Part shown: piece after piece, positions 1-5,886 of the stretch | How the letters are laid out: each line of letters starts with the position of its first letter | How positions within the stretch are numbered: the first letter of the stretch is position 1 | NCBI GenBank assembly: GCA_964650405.1 | Contig: CAZYTO010000175.1 | Location: 1-11,988, forward strand | Source: CAZYTO01 sp964650405 | GTDB lineage: Bacteria; Acidobacteriota; Thermoanaerobaculia; Gp7-AA8 | Length of the DNA stretch: 11,988 bases | Direction: 5' to 3' | Program-made: the position numbers and the translations under genes | Notes under the pieces: generated by a model | Database searches by the model: none | What the model saw: the letters and a program-made list of their open reading frames with translations, nothing else | What the model was told of the DNA's origin: nothing

Positions 1-427
1 TGTGGGTGGGGCCGGGAGCGGGGGGGGGGGGATCGTTGGGGAGACGGGCGGCGGGGTTGGGGGGTGGCTGGGTGGCGGCGGGGGGGCGCTGTGGGGTCGT
101 GGCGGGTGGCTTGGTTGCTGGGGGGGCGGGTTGCGGGGTTGCGGGGTTGCGGGGTTGCGTTGCGGGTTGCGAGGTTGCCGGGTTGTTGGGTTGCGGAGTG
201 GTCGTCGTGGTCGGCGTGGTGCTCGTGACCGGCGTGGCGGTTGATTCCGTCGCAGGTGGTGCGGTCGTCGTCTCCGGCGCGGGGGCCGGCACCTTCGTCG
301 CGTTCGGGTAGGTCCCGACGAGGACGATCTTCCGCTCCCGCGAGGCGACGGTGTTGGCCACCAGCGCGCAGAGCACGGCGGCGGCGATCAGCGTAATGGC
401 TTCCAGGGAATGCTTGCGCAGATCCAT
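1..427 (-). CDS. Membrane-anchored protein with Pro/Thr-rich tail (partial, runs off left edge)
   Basis: Reading the minus strand from an ATG at 427 gives about 142 open codons to the window edge with no stop. The N-terminus begins MDLRKHSLEA, followed by a hydrophobic stretch (about residues 10-29) that looks like a single membrane anchor or uncleaved signal. A short basic segment (SRERKIVLVGTYPNATKVP) and then a low-complexity linker follow: first Thr/Ala/Pro-rich (about 48-78), then Pro/Gln/Asn/Ala-rich to the edge. An N-terminal anchor plus extended linker usually tethers an extracytoplasmic domain, but that domain lies outside the window and cannot be named. No convincing Shine-Dalgarno sequence precedes the ATG. 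The gene is divergent from the sigma factor gene, with 187 bp between starts. The linker DNA is a repeat array with a 12-C run, so its frame is vulnerable to slippage or assembly error. The anchor and early linker are well supported; the far left end less so. Confidence 0.62.
   Translation of the reverse strand, partial: MDLRKHSLEAITLIAAAVLCALVANTVASRERKIVLVGTYPNATKVPAPAPETTTAPPATESTATPVTSTTPTTTTTPQPNNPATSQPATQPRNPATPQPAPPATKPPATTPQRPPAATQPPPNPAARLPNDPPPPAPGPTH
20..31. repeat. 12-base G/C homopolymer inside the partial minus-strand CDS
   Basis: Twelve consecutive G on the plus strand (C on the coding strand) encode consecutive prolines in the linker of the leftward protein. A tract of this length in a reading frame is prone to replication slippage and sequencing error; a one-base change would alter everything downstream. 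Confidence 0.85.
127..195. repeat. Tandem 8-9 bp GCGGGGTT-type array in coding DNA
   Basis: Near-perfect copies of GCGGGGTT follow each other at about 133-156, and degenerate copies (GCGGGTT, GCGAGGTT, GCCGGGTT) continue to about 195. On the coding (minus) strand these read GCAACCCC. Because the unit is not a multiple of three, successive copies are read in different frames, giving the mixed Pro/Arg/Asn/Ala/Gln linker. Confidence 0.75.
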
Positions 428-614
428 GTTCGTGTCGTGTGACGCACCGGGCGGCGCGAAGTTCCGTCGGATCGTATCAGACGCGATCCGCGCCGGCGCC
501 GTAAACCAGACAGACGAAGGAGTCGAGCAGCCCCGCAACTCCGTAACCTTGCCACATGCAAACGAAGATGCAGCAGCCGAGGGAACGGCGTAAAATGCAG
601 CGCTCTCATCTCCC
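428..614. promoter_or_regulatory. Divergent intergenic region with a 7-bp inverted repeat
   Basis: This gap separates the start codons of the leftward membrane-anchored protein and the rightward sigma factor, so both promoters should lie here. A 7-bp inverted repeat, CGGATCG (468-474) and CGATCCG (484-490) with a 9-base spacer, sits centrally and could be an operator or hairpin. A TAAAAT at 591-596 resembles a -10 box and would give a very short leader for the sigma gene, but no matching -35 is seen. The function is inference. Confidence 0.3.
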
Positions 615-1793
615 ATGGCCCGCTACGAAGAACGAGACGAGTCGCACGATCTCCTGAATCACTACCTGCAGGAAATCTCACGCATCCCGCGGCTCACTCC
701 CGAGCGTGAGCGCGAGCTCGGAAAGCGCGTCCAGGAGAATGACAAGACGGCGCTCGAAGAACTGGTGAAAGCGAACCTGCGCTTCGTCGTGTCGTATGCG
801 AAGCGCTATCGCAACTCGCACGTCCTCTTCCTCGACCTGATCAACGAAGGCAACATCGGCCTCATCCACGCCGCGAAGAAGTACGACCCCGAGAAGAACG
901 TCAAGTTCATCACCTACGCCGTGTGGTGGATCCGCCAGTCCATCCTGCATGCCCTGTCCGAGCAGGGCGGCGCCTTCCGTCTCCCGCCCAAGCGCGCCAA
1001 CCTGATGTACCGCCTGGAGAAGGCCATCGGCGCGGCCATGCTGGAGGGGACGCACATCCCCACGGCGGAGGAGCTGGCCGTGGAGCTCGGCGTAACGGTG
1101 AAGGAAGTGCAGACGTTGATGCATGCGAACAGCGACAACTTCTCGCTGAACGCCCAGCTCGACGACGACTCGCACACCGAGCTGGCGGACGTCATCGAAC
1201 AGACCACCGTCCCGTCTGCCGAGGATGAGATGCAGAAGGAGTCGCGCCGCGAGGAGCTGCTGGCGCACATCTCCGTCCTCTCCCCGAAAGAGCGGCTGGT
1301 GCTCACCCTCCGCCACGGCGTGAGCGACAACGTGCCCAAGCGTGTCGACGACGTGGCCAACTTCCTCAACCGCTCCACGGAGAACGTCGAGGGCGTCCTG
1401 CAGACAGCCACGCAGAAGATCTGTACGGCCCTGGGCATCACCGAGAGCGAGCTGGCCGCCCTGCTGCTCTACACGAATCCGAACGCCAAGTCCTGGTGGC
1501 GTTTCTGGTACGAGCTCGGCGACCTCGGCGCCGGCATGTCGCCGGAGATCGACCGCTCCCGGATCAAGAACCTCGAGGACATCACCCAGCAGGGCCGCGT
1601 GCAGAAGTCGCTCGAGGAGACCCTGACCCTCGAAGAGCGGACGATCCTGAAGCTCCGGTACGGCGTGCTGCAGGACGACGAGCTGACCCTGCGCGACATC
1701 GGCGAGATCCTGCACCTCTCCCGCGAGCGCGTCCGGCAGATCGAACAACGCGCCGAGGCGAAGTGCCGGCGCAGCGTGCGCCGGGATCGGTGA
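615..1793 (+). CDS. Sigma-70 family RNA polymerase sigma factor with two region-4-like domains
   Basis: A 392-aa primary/group-2-like sigma factor without region 1.1; it directs RNA polymerase to promoters. Region 1.2 is at about 10-42 (HDLLNHYLQEISRIPRLTP). Region 2 is at about 46-117 with the core-binding and -10 recognition signature FLDLINEGNIGLIHAAKKYD...KFITYAVWWIRQSI. Region 3 is at about 120-200. A degenerate region 4 follows at about 212-273 (LSPKERLVLTLRHGV... then STENVEGVLQTATQKI), then a Trp-rich linker (SWWRFWYELG, 293-302), then a canonical region 4 at about 332-390 (LTLEERTILKLRYGV... and -35-binding helix SRERVRQIEQRAEAK, 369-383). The second copy keeps the helix-turn-helix residues; the first has lost the Arg/Gln contact residues. 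Related factors of similar architecture usually run about 280-330 aa, so the extra 60-100 aa are accounted for by the duplicated region. ATG at 615 is chosen because the protein starts directly before region 1.2; no clear Shine-Dalgarno is visible. It is not securely assignable to RpoD, RpoS or RpoH. Confidence 0.93.
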   Translation: MARYEERDESHDLLNHYLQEISRIPRLTPERERELGKRVQENDKTALEELVKANLRFVVSYAKRYRNSHVLFLDLINEGNIGLIHAAKKYDPEKNVKFITYAVWWIRQSILHALSEQGGAFRLPPKRANLMYRLEKAIGAAMLEGTHIPTAEELAVELGVTVKEVQTLMHANSDNFSLNAQLDDDSHTELADVIEQTTVPSAEDEMQKESRREELLAHISVLSPKERLVLTLRHGVSDNVPKRVDDVANFLNRSTENVEGVLQTATQKICTALGITESELAALLLYTNPNAKSWWRFWYELGDLGAGMSPEIDRSRIKNLEDITQQGRVQKSLEETLTLEERTILKLRYGVLQDDELTLRDIGEILHLSRERVRQIEQRAEAKCRRSVRRDR

Positions 1794-1796
1794 GCA

Positions 1797-1834
1797 GTCG
1801 CTGATTCGCTTATTCGCTGGTCGCTTATTCGCGG
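1797..1834. repeat. Octamer array (TTCGCTTA / TTCGCTGG words)
   Basis: Directly after the sigma gene stop there is a run of degenerate octamers: TCGCTGATTCGCTTATTCGC, then TGGTCGCTTATTCGC. The same words form the arrays at 4434-4503 and, inverted, at 4832-4949, so this is a dispersed repeat family. The rest of the gap to the toxin-antitoxin operon holds no gene that I can see. Confidence 0.75.
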
Positions 1835-1943
1835 GTCTGTTCGCAGAGCGCTGAATCGCGGAACCTATCTCATCTTCCCTGCGCCGCCATCCAATGGGTG
1901 TCTGCCCGAACCGGTCGAACGGAATGCTCGGCGTGAGTGTGGC

Positions 1944-1976
1944 GTATATACTATGTCGATACTTTTCAACGGGAGG
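1944..1976 (+). promoter_or_regulatory. Candidate vapBC promoter/operator and ribosome binding site
   Basis: An 8-bp perfect palindrome GTATATAC (1944-1951) overlaps a good -10 hexamer TATACT (1947-1952). A GGGAGG Shine-Dalgarno (1971-1976) precedes the ATG at 1981. VapB-type antitoxins commonly autorepress through AT-rich palindromes over the promoter, so this placement fits. No good -35 box is visible. Confidence 0.5.
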
Positions 1977-1980
1977 CGGC

Positions 1981-2220
1981 ATGACGGAGCGCGCGAAGAT
2001 TTTCAACAATGGCGGGAGCCAGGCAGTTCGACTCCCGAAGGCTTGTCGATTCCCCGAGGGGCAGCGCGAAGTCGTGGCGCACCGGGAGGGCAGAAGGGTC
2101 ATTCTCGAACCGGCTGATGAATGGACGCCGGAGTTCCTACGGACGCTCGGATCTTTGAAGGAAGAACTGGAACGTCCTCGATCTCAGGTGATCGGCAAGA
2201 AGAAGGATCCGTTTGCATGA
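1981..2220 (+). CDS. vapB: VapB-type antitoxin (AbrB/SpoVT-like fold)
   Basis: A 79-aa antitoxin that should bind and neutralise the adjacent PIN-domain toxin and repress its own operon. The N-terminal swapped-hairpin DNA-binding motif is clear: RAKIFNNGGSQAVRLPKACRFP (about 4-25), then hydrophobic strands ending GRRVILEP (37-44). The C-terminal tail (about 45-79, WTPEFLRTLGSLKEELERP) is the usual toxin-binding, protease-sensitive part. The frame is open further upstream, to an ATG at 1894, but the start at 1981 has a GGGAGG site 4-9 bases upstream and gives the standard family length. Its stop codon overlaps the toxin start (ATGA), indicating translational coupling. The operon is less GC-rich than its neighbours, consistent with horizontal acquisition, as is usual for such modules. 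Confidence 0.88.
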   Translation: MTERAKIFNNGGSQAVRLPKACRFPEGQREVVAHREGRRVILEPADEWTPEFLRTLGSLKEELERPRSQVIGKKKDPFA

Positions 2221-2612
2221 CCAGGTTCATGCTGGATACGGACTCGATCAGCCTCGCTCTGCGGGGCCAGGGCCAGGTCGGCGCACGGATTGTGCAACAT
2301 CTGCCCTCCGAGCTCTGCGTGAGCGCAATCACGATGGCCGAGCTTCGTTATGGTGCCGATCGGCGAAGCTCCAGGAAGATTCATCGAGCGGTCGATTCAT
2401 TTATCAAAGGCATTGAAGTGATGCCATTTGACGACCAATGCGCGACGCAGTTCGGAAGACTTGCATCTGAACTGGCCGACGCTGGTACACCGATCGGGGA
2501 CTTCGACGTCCTCATCGCTGCACATGCGATCGCGGTGGATGCGATCCTGGTCACCAGCAACACGAAGCACTTTGCTCGCGTCCGGTCGCTCCGATCGGAG
2601 AATTGGTTCTAA
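2217..2612 (+). CDS. vapC: VapC-type PIN-domain ribonuclease toxin
   Basis: A 131-aa PIN-domain protein, the usual size for VapC. The acidic metal-binding residues are present: D7 (and D9) in FMLDTDS, E42 in TMAELRYGA, and D95/D97 in GDFDVLIAAHA. The late motif LVTSNTKHFARV (111-122) matches the VTNNxxHF element of the VapC4/5-FitB-like group. Known members are Mg2+-dependent endoribonucleases that cut tRNA or rRNA; the target here cannot be inferred. The start at 2217 overlaps the antitoxin stop by ATGA. A longer upstream frame beginning at 2121 would run through the antitoxin gene and is disregarded. All catalytic positions are intact, so the toxin looks functional. It ends before a minus-strand gene transcribed towards it. 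Confidence 0.9.
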   Translation: MTRFMLDTDSISLALRGQGQVGARIVQHLPSELCVSAITMAELRYGADRRSSRKIHRAVDSFIKGIEVMPFDDQCATQFGRLASELADAGTPIGDFDVLIAAHAIAVDAILVTSNTKHFARVRSLRSENWF

Positions 2613-2632
2613 AGCCAAGCCGGCGATCCGCG

Positions 2633-2944
2633 TTACGAAACCACGCGCGCTGCGTTCGGGGAGTTGCCGAACACCGTGTTCAGGGCCAGCACCATGATGC
2701 CGTCGCGCAGGACGACGCCGTGGGTGTTGCCGTCCAGCAGCGCCGTGCCCTCGACGGGGCGGTGGCGGAGGTCTCCGCGGCAGACGTTGAGGTGCTGCGT
2801 GGCCACGGCGAAGACGTCGGCGGCGCGGGGAAAGACGTCATGCCGGCGGACGTTGCAGGCCTGGCAGGTGAAGCCGCCTTCACCGGTGACGGTGCGGTAG
2901 AAAATCGTAAACGGCTCGATGCCGCGCATGGTGACCACGCTCAT
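2633..2944 (-). CDS. Hypothetical small protein with CxxC motif
   Basis: A 103-aa protein I do not recognise. The frame has strong G/C third-position bias, which supports coding. It begins MSVVTMRGIEPFTIFYRTVTG. A CQAC motif (C27, C30), with H35, H51 and C55 further on, could form a metal site. The middle is basic (NVRRHDVFPRAADV), and the C-terminal part (VEGTALLDGNTHGVVLRDGI, 64-83) looks like beta hairpins. There are no membrane segments or signal peptide. On the minus strand a TATACT hexamer (2956-2961) lies 11 bases before the ATG, which would give an almost leaderless transcript. There is no Shine-Dalgarno sequence. It ends 20 bp from the convergent toxin gene. The MFS gene upstream on the same strand ends about 150 bp away, so co-transcription is possible but not required. 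Confidence 0.6.
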   Translation of the reverse strand: MSVVTMRGIEPFTIFYRTVTGEGGFTCQACNVRRHDVFPRAADVFAVATQHLNVCRGDLRHRPVEGTALLDGNTHGVVLRDGIMVLALNTVFGNSPNAARVVS

Positions 2945-3009
2945 GGGATGAAGGAAGTATAGCTGATGAGGCCGGCCGAGGCCGTGATATCCGTTACTTC
3001 GAGCCGTCC

Positions 3010-3024
3010 GCTCACGGTGTGAGC
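3010..3024 (-). terminator. Short hairpin downstream of the MFS gene
   Basis: GCTCAC and GTGAGC form a 6-bp stem with a 3-base loop about 70 bp after the transporter stop. No U-tract follows on the minus strand, so intrinsic termination is doubtful. Confidence 0.2.
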
Positions 3025-3065
3025 CTCCCGCTTCGATATTCCCGACGAACAGTTGAGGAGCGCCC

Positions 3066-3091
3066 CGGTTTCCCTCCTTCGCCCTTCGCCC
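3066..3091. repeat. TTCGCCC heptamer repeats at the 3' end of the MFS gene
   Basis: Two exact TTCGCCC copies (3078-3084, 3085-3091), preceded by a degenerate CCTCC-type copy, abut the transporter stop codon. The same TTCGCCC word recurs at about 7206-7235 in the leader of the first ABC gene. Confidence 0.55.
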
Positions 3092-4417
3092 TTACGTCGG
3101 TCTCGCCTCCGCCGCCTCGTCCCAGATCAGCACATGCTTCCGCTCCTTCAGTCCGAGCGAACCGACGATGAACGTCAGCAGGGCGATGCCGATGACCCAG
3201 TAGAGGCCCGCGTCGGGATTGCCGGTCCACTTGAGGAGGATCCCGGCGATGAGAGGCAGCGTGCCGCCGAACCAGCCGTTGCCGAGGTGGTAGGGGAGGG
3301 AGAACGAGGTATAGCGGATCCGGGCGGGGAACGATTCGATGAGGAAGGCGGCGATGGGGGCATAGACCATCGTCACGTAGATCATCTGGACGAAGATGAG
3401 CAGGACCAGAGTGACGGGATTCCGGGTGGCCGCCATGGCGTGATAGATCGGCAGATAGGTCAGCGCCGCGAGGAGATTGCCGGCCAGCATGATCTTCAGC
3501 CGGCCGATGCGGTCGGAAAGCGCGCCGAAGAGGATGAAGAACGGCATGCCCAGCGCCAGGGCGGTGGCGATGATGACGTTGCTCTGGGTGAGGGTGAGCT
3601 TCAGCGACGTCTGTAGAAACGACATGGCGTAGAACTGGCCCGTGTACCAGATGATCCCCTGGCCGGCCGTGGCGCCGAACAGGACGAGCAGGACGATCCT
3701 GAGATTGCTCCAGTTGCCGAAGCTCTCGCGCAGCGGCGCCGTCGACGACGTACCGCTGGCCTTGATCGACTGGAAGAGCGGCGACTCCGCCAGCGACATG
3801 CGGATGTAGAGCGAGATGGCCACCAGGAGGAGCGAGAGCAGGAACGGCACACGCCATCCCCAGGCGTTGAAGTCGGCCTCGGTCATCAGGCTCTTCACCC
3901 CCAGGATCACGCCGAGCGAGACGAAGAGGCCGAGCGTGGCCGTGATCTGGATGAAGCTCGTGTAATAGCCGCGCCGGTGGTCCGGCACGTGCTCGGCCAC
4001 GTAGACCGCCGCCCCGCCGTACTCGCCGCCGAGGGCCAGACCCTGCAGGAGGCGGAGCAGGAGCAGGATCGTCGGTGCCAGGAGTCCGATGGACGCGTAG
4101 GCCGGCAGCAGGCCGATGAGAAACGTGGACAGCCCCATGACCGTCATGGTGACCATGAAGGCGTACTTGCGGCCGATCAGGTCGCCGACCCGGCCGAAGA
4201 CGACCGCGCCGAAGGGACGGACCACGAAGCCCGCCGCGAACACCGCCCAGAAGTTGATGAGCGACCACGTGGGGTCCTTGGCCGGGAACATCAGTCCGGA
4301 CATGGTCTTGGCCAGGCTGCCGAAGATGTAGAAGTCGTACCACTCGATCATCGTGCCGAGGCCGGAGGCGAAGATGATGCGGCCGATGGGGTACTGCGGT
4401 CGGTTGTTGTCGTTCAC
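3092..4417 (-). CDS. MFS transporter, metabolite:H+ symporter (MHS) family
   Basis: A 441-aa, 12-helix major facilitator protein of the inner membrane. The MHS/ProP-ShiA-KgtP family marks are all visible: GLGTMIEWYDFYIFGSLA in helix 1 (19-36), the loop 2-3 motif GRVGDLIGRK (75-84) preceded by VVRPFG, LLQGLALGGEYGGAAVYVAEH (123-143), the central hydrophilic loop (about 208-237), and the second-half repeat motif GALSDRIGRLK (298-308). Family members import organic acids, shikimate, betaine or related metabolites with protons; the substrate cannot be deduced. The start is a GTG at 4417 with a GAGGG site six to eleven bases upstream on the minus strand. It is a single-gene unit transcribed away from the carbonic anhydrase. 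A 16-bp tandem array lies immediately upstream of its ribosome binding site. The length is normal and no key motif is missing. Confidence 0.93.
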   Translation of the reverse strand: MNDNNRPQYPIGRIIFASGLGTMIEWYDFYIFGSLAKTMSGLMFPAKDPTWSLINFWAVFAAGFVVRPFGAVVFGRVGDLIGRKYAFMVTMTVMGLSTFLIGLLPAYASIGLLAPTILLLLRLLQGLALGGEYGGAAVYVAEHVPDHRRGYYTSFIQITATLGLFVSLGVILGVKSLMTEADFNAWGWRVPFLLSLLLVAISLYIRMSLAESPLFQSIKASGTSSTAPLRESFGNWSNLRIVLLVLFGATAGQGIIWYTGQFYAMSFLQTSLKLTLTQSNVIIATALALGMPFFILFGALSDRIGRLKIMLAGNLLAALTYLPIYHAMAATRNPVTLVLLIFVQMIYVTMVYAPIAAFLIESFPARIRYTSFSLPYHLGNGWFGGTLPLIAGILLKWTGNPDAGLYWVIGIALLTFIVGSLGLKERKHVLIWDEAAEARPT

Positions 4418-4433
4418 GCGTTGCCCTCGCTGG

Positions 4434-4503
4434 ATTCGCTCATTCGCTTACTCGCTTATTCGCTTACTCGCTTATTCGCTTACTCGCTTATTCGCTAGTC
4501 GCT
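4434..4503. repeat. Tandem array of a 16-bp unit upstream of the MFS gene
   Basis: Three exact copies of ATTCGCTTACTCGCTT (4442-4457, 4458-4473, 4474-4489) are followed by a partial variant to 4503 and preceded by degenerate octamers from 4434. The 16-mer is itself two related octamers. Read in the transporter's direction the words are AAGCGAGT/AAGCGAAT, and they end close to its ribosome binding site. Confidence 0.9.
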
Positions 4504-4831
4504 GTTGGCTGTTCATCGGTCTCTTGCACGTCTTGTTGCCTCATGGGGCGCAGTTGGATCGGGAGCGACGTGGCCGGGCTCCGGCACTCGGGGGATTCTC
4601 GAAAGCGATGGGGACAACGAGCGAAGACTACGATTCGGATTCGCTCAGGATAGCGGACCCGGCCATCGCTGGACAGGGCGAAGTGGAGCGAGCGAGCCGG
4701 CGGGGCACGACCTGATGTGTGGAGGACGGACAATCCTGTCCGTCAAACCGTGAATCCACCGAAATGCCGGCGTCCGGGGGTTTCAAGGTGTGACGGAGTG
4801 AATCGCCGTCCTCCGCGGAGTCAGCGCCCGC
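4504..4831. other. Gene-free core between two inverted repeat arrays (MITE- or REP-like?)
   Basis: No convincing gene is seen here. The roughly 330-bp core is framed by the TTCGCT-oriented array on the left and the AGCGAA-oriented array on the right. It contains a perfect 8-bp hairpin (4725-4732 with 4737-4744) and the 10-bp palindrome CTCCGCGGAG (4811-4820). Open frames across it translate to composition-biased peptides without a family likeness. It may be a decayed or non-autonomous mobile element, or simply intergenic DNA between divergent genes. Confidence 0.35.
4725..4744. repeat. Perfect 8-bp inverted repeat GACGGACA-atcc-TGTCCGTC
   Basis: The eight-base arms are exact reverse complements around a 4-base loop. 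A hairpin this compact in otherwise non-coding DNA resembles REP-type elements. No T-run follows, so an intrinsic terminator is less likely. Confidence 0.7.
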
Positions 4832-4949
4832 GACCAGCGAACAGCGAATAGGCGAATCAGAATAGGCGAATAAGCGAATAGGCGAATCAGCGAATAAGCG
4901 AATAAGCGACTCAGCGAATAAGCGAATCAGCGACCAGCGAATAAGCGAG
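4832..4949. repeat. Octamer array (AGCGAATA / GGCGAATC words) upstream of the carbonic anhydrase gene
   Basis: About fourteen degenerate octamers (AGCGAATA, AGCGAATC, GGCGAATA, AGCGACTC, AGCGACC) run almost to the carbonic anhydrase start at 4962. It is the same family as the array at 4434-4503 but inverted, so relative to the downstream gene both arrays have the same orientation. Confidence 0.88.
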
Positions 4950-4961
4950 AATGCCCGCCGC

Positions 4962-5570
4962 ATGAAATACCTCCCCCACCTTTTCGAGCGAAACCGGGCC
5001 TGGGCGGCCGGGCATATCGCGGCCGACCCTCAGTTCTTCGAGCGTCTCTGCGACATCCAGCAGCCCGAATACCTCTGGATCGGCTGTGCCGACAGCCGCG
5101 TGCCTGCCAATGAGATCGTCGGCCTGGCCCCGGGCGAAATGTTCGTCCACCGGAACGTGGCCAACCTCGTCATCCCGGGTGATATGAACTGCATGGCCGT
5201 CGTGCAGTACGCCATCGACGTCCTTCGCGTGCGGCACATCATCGTCACCGGCCACTACGGCTGCGGCGGCGTCCGGGCCGTCCTGGAGAGCACGCCCGCC
5301 GGCAGCCACACCGAGCGCTGGCTCGCTCCGCTGCGCGAGCTCGCCCTCGCCCACGGCGCAGAGCTGGGTGCGATCCCCGACCCGGCCCTGAAGTGGAGGA
5401 GGCTCTGCGAGCTGAACGTCATCGAGCAGGTCCGGCGCCTGCTCGCCTCCGACGTCGTTGTCGAGGCGTCCGGGCGCGGCCTCATTCTCGACGTGCACGG
5501 CTGGATCTACGATCTCCGCGACGGCCTGCTCCACGACCTCGGCGTGACGACGGAAGTCGGCGTACGATAG
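4962..5570 (+). CDS. can: Beta-class carbonic anhydrase
   Basis: A 202-aa beta-carbonic anhydrase that interconverts CO2 and bicarbonate in the cytoplasm, supplying bicarbonate to carboxylases. The zinc ligands and catalytic dyad are at textbook positions: C42 and the D44/R46 pair in the GCADSRVPANEI motif, and H98 and C101 in VTGHYGCGGVRAVLE. GEMFVHRNVANLV (58-70) and the QYAIDVLRVRHIIVTG strand-helix also match. H98/C101 spacing and the ~200-220-aa length agree with the E. coli Can type. ATG at 4962 is chosen because it yields the typical short N-terminus (MKYLPHLFERNRAW). No strong Shine-Dalgarno is present; the leader consists of the AGCGAATA repeat array. An 86-aa protein begins 6 bp after the stop, implying one transcript. 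Nothing is missing, so it should be active. The symbol is by family likeness. Confidence 0.95.
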   Translation: MKYLPHLFERNRAWAAGHIAADPQFFERLCDIQQPEYLWIGCADSRVPANEIVGLAPGEMFVHRNVANLVIPGDMNCMAVVQYAIDVLRVRHIIVTGHYGCGGVRAVLESTPAGSHTERWLAPLRELALAHGAELGAIPDPALKWRRLCELNVIEQVRRLLASDVVVEASGRGLILDVHGWIYDLRDGLLHDLGVTTEVGVR

Positions 5571-5576
5571 CGGCCC

Positions 5577-5837
5577 ATGAGTGATCCGCAGAGTCCGCCC
5601 ATGGGACGCCTCGATGCCTTCGACGTCGGCTCGAAGAAGCTCACCGTCCAGACCGAATTCTTTCCCCGCCCCGGCTGGCGCGTGGAGACGAAGATCTACC
5701 TCGGCGGGGAGCTGAAGAAGGTCTATACCGCCGACCTCGCTGCCACGCCGGAGGGGGAGCTCCAGCAGGTGGTCAACGAGTTCCACCAGGCCAAGATGGA
5801 CGAAATCGTAACCGGGCTGCAGAAACGCGCCCAATGA
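5577..5837 (+). CDS. Small hypothetical protein following carbonic anhydrase
   Basis: An 86-aa soluble protein I cannot assign. After a short Pro-rich lead it has a strand-rich segment (RLDAFDVGSKKLTVQTEFFPRPGWRVETKIYLGGELKKVYT, about 11-51) that reads like three amphipathic strands. A helix (GELQQVVNEFHQAKMDEIVTGLQ, about 59-81) follows. Met9 at 5601 would be an alternative start and removes the Pro-rich lead. It begins 6 bp after the carbonic anhydrase stop, so translation is probably coupled, but there is no direct hint of a functional link. Codon use is GC3-rich like its neighbours, supporting a real gene. There is no signal peptide or membrane segment. Confidence 0.72.
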   Translation: MSDPQSPPMGRLDAFDVGSKKLTVQTEFFPRPGWRVETKIYLGGELKKVYTADLAATPEGELQQVVNEFHQAKMDEIVTGLQKRAQ

Positions 5838-5886
5838 CGGCCGCATCATTGCCGCAATCGGGGTCCACGTTGTGGAGACGATGACG

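Noticed and set aside
2..311. Plus-strand Gly-rich open frames at the left edge
   Set aside because: They are poly-Gly/Val/Trp translations of the G-rich strand. The opposite strand has a membrane anchor and plausible linker and is the better coding candidate.
678..2102. 474-codon minus-strand open frame over the sigma factor gene
   Set aside because: It is the complement of a strongly GC3-biased real gene. The peptide is Arg/Leu/Val/Asp-rich with no recognisable domain and crosses the repeat array and the antitoxin gene.
2603..2962. 119-codon plus-strand frame downstream of vapC
   Set aside because: It is antisense to the 103-aa CxxC protein and has biased composition without domain features or a ribosome binding site.
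3977..4498. Plus-strand open frame ending in repeated SLIRLLAYSLTRLFAY-like peptide
   Set aside because: It is antisense to the MFS gene and its end is simply the translated 16-bp array. A similar repeat peptide arises from 4628-4963 on the minus strand; both are products of repeat DNA.
4353..4753. Short open frames in the gap between the MFS and carbonic anhydrase genes
   Set aside because: They run through repeat arrays and the hairpin and resemble no family. The region is better described as non-coding.
1797..4949. CRISPR array interpretation of the octamer repeats
   Set aside because: The units are 8 or 16 bp and contiguous, with no spacers of uniform length and no cas genes in view.
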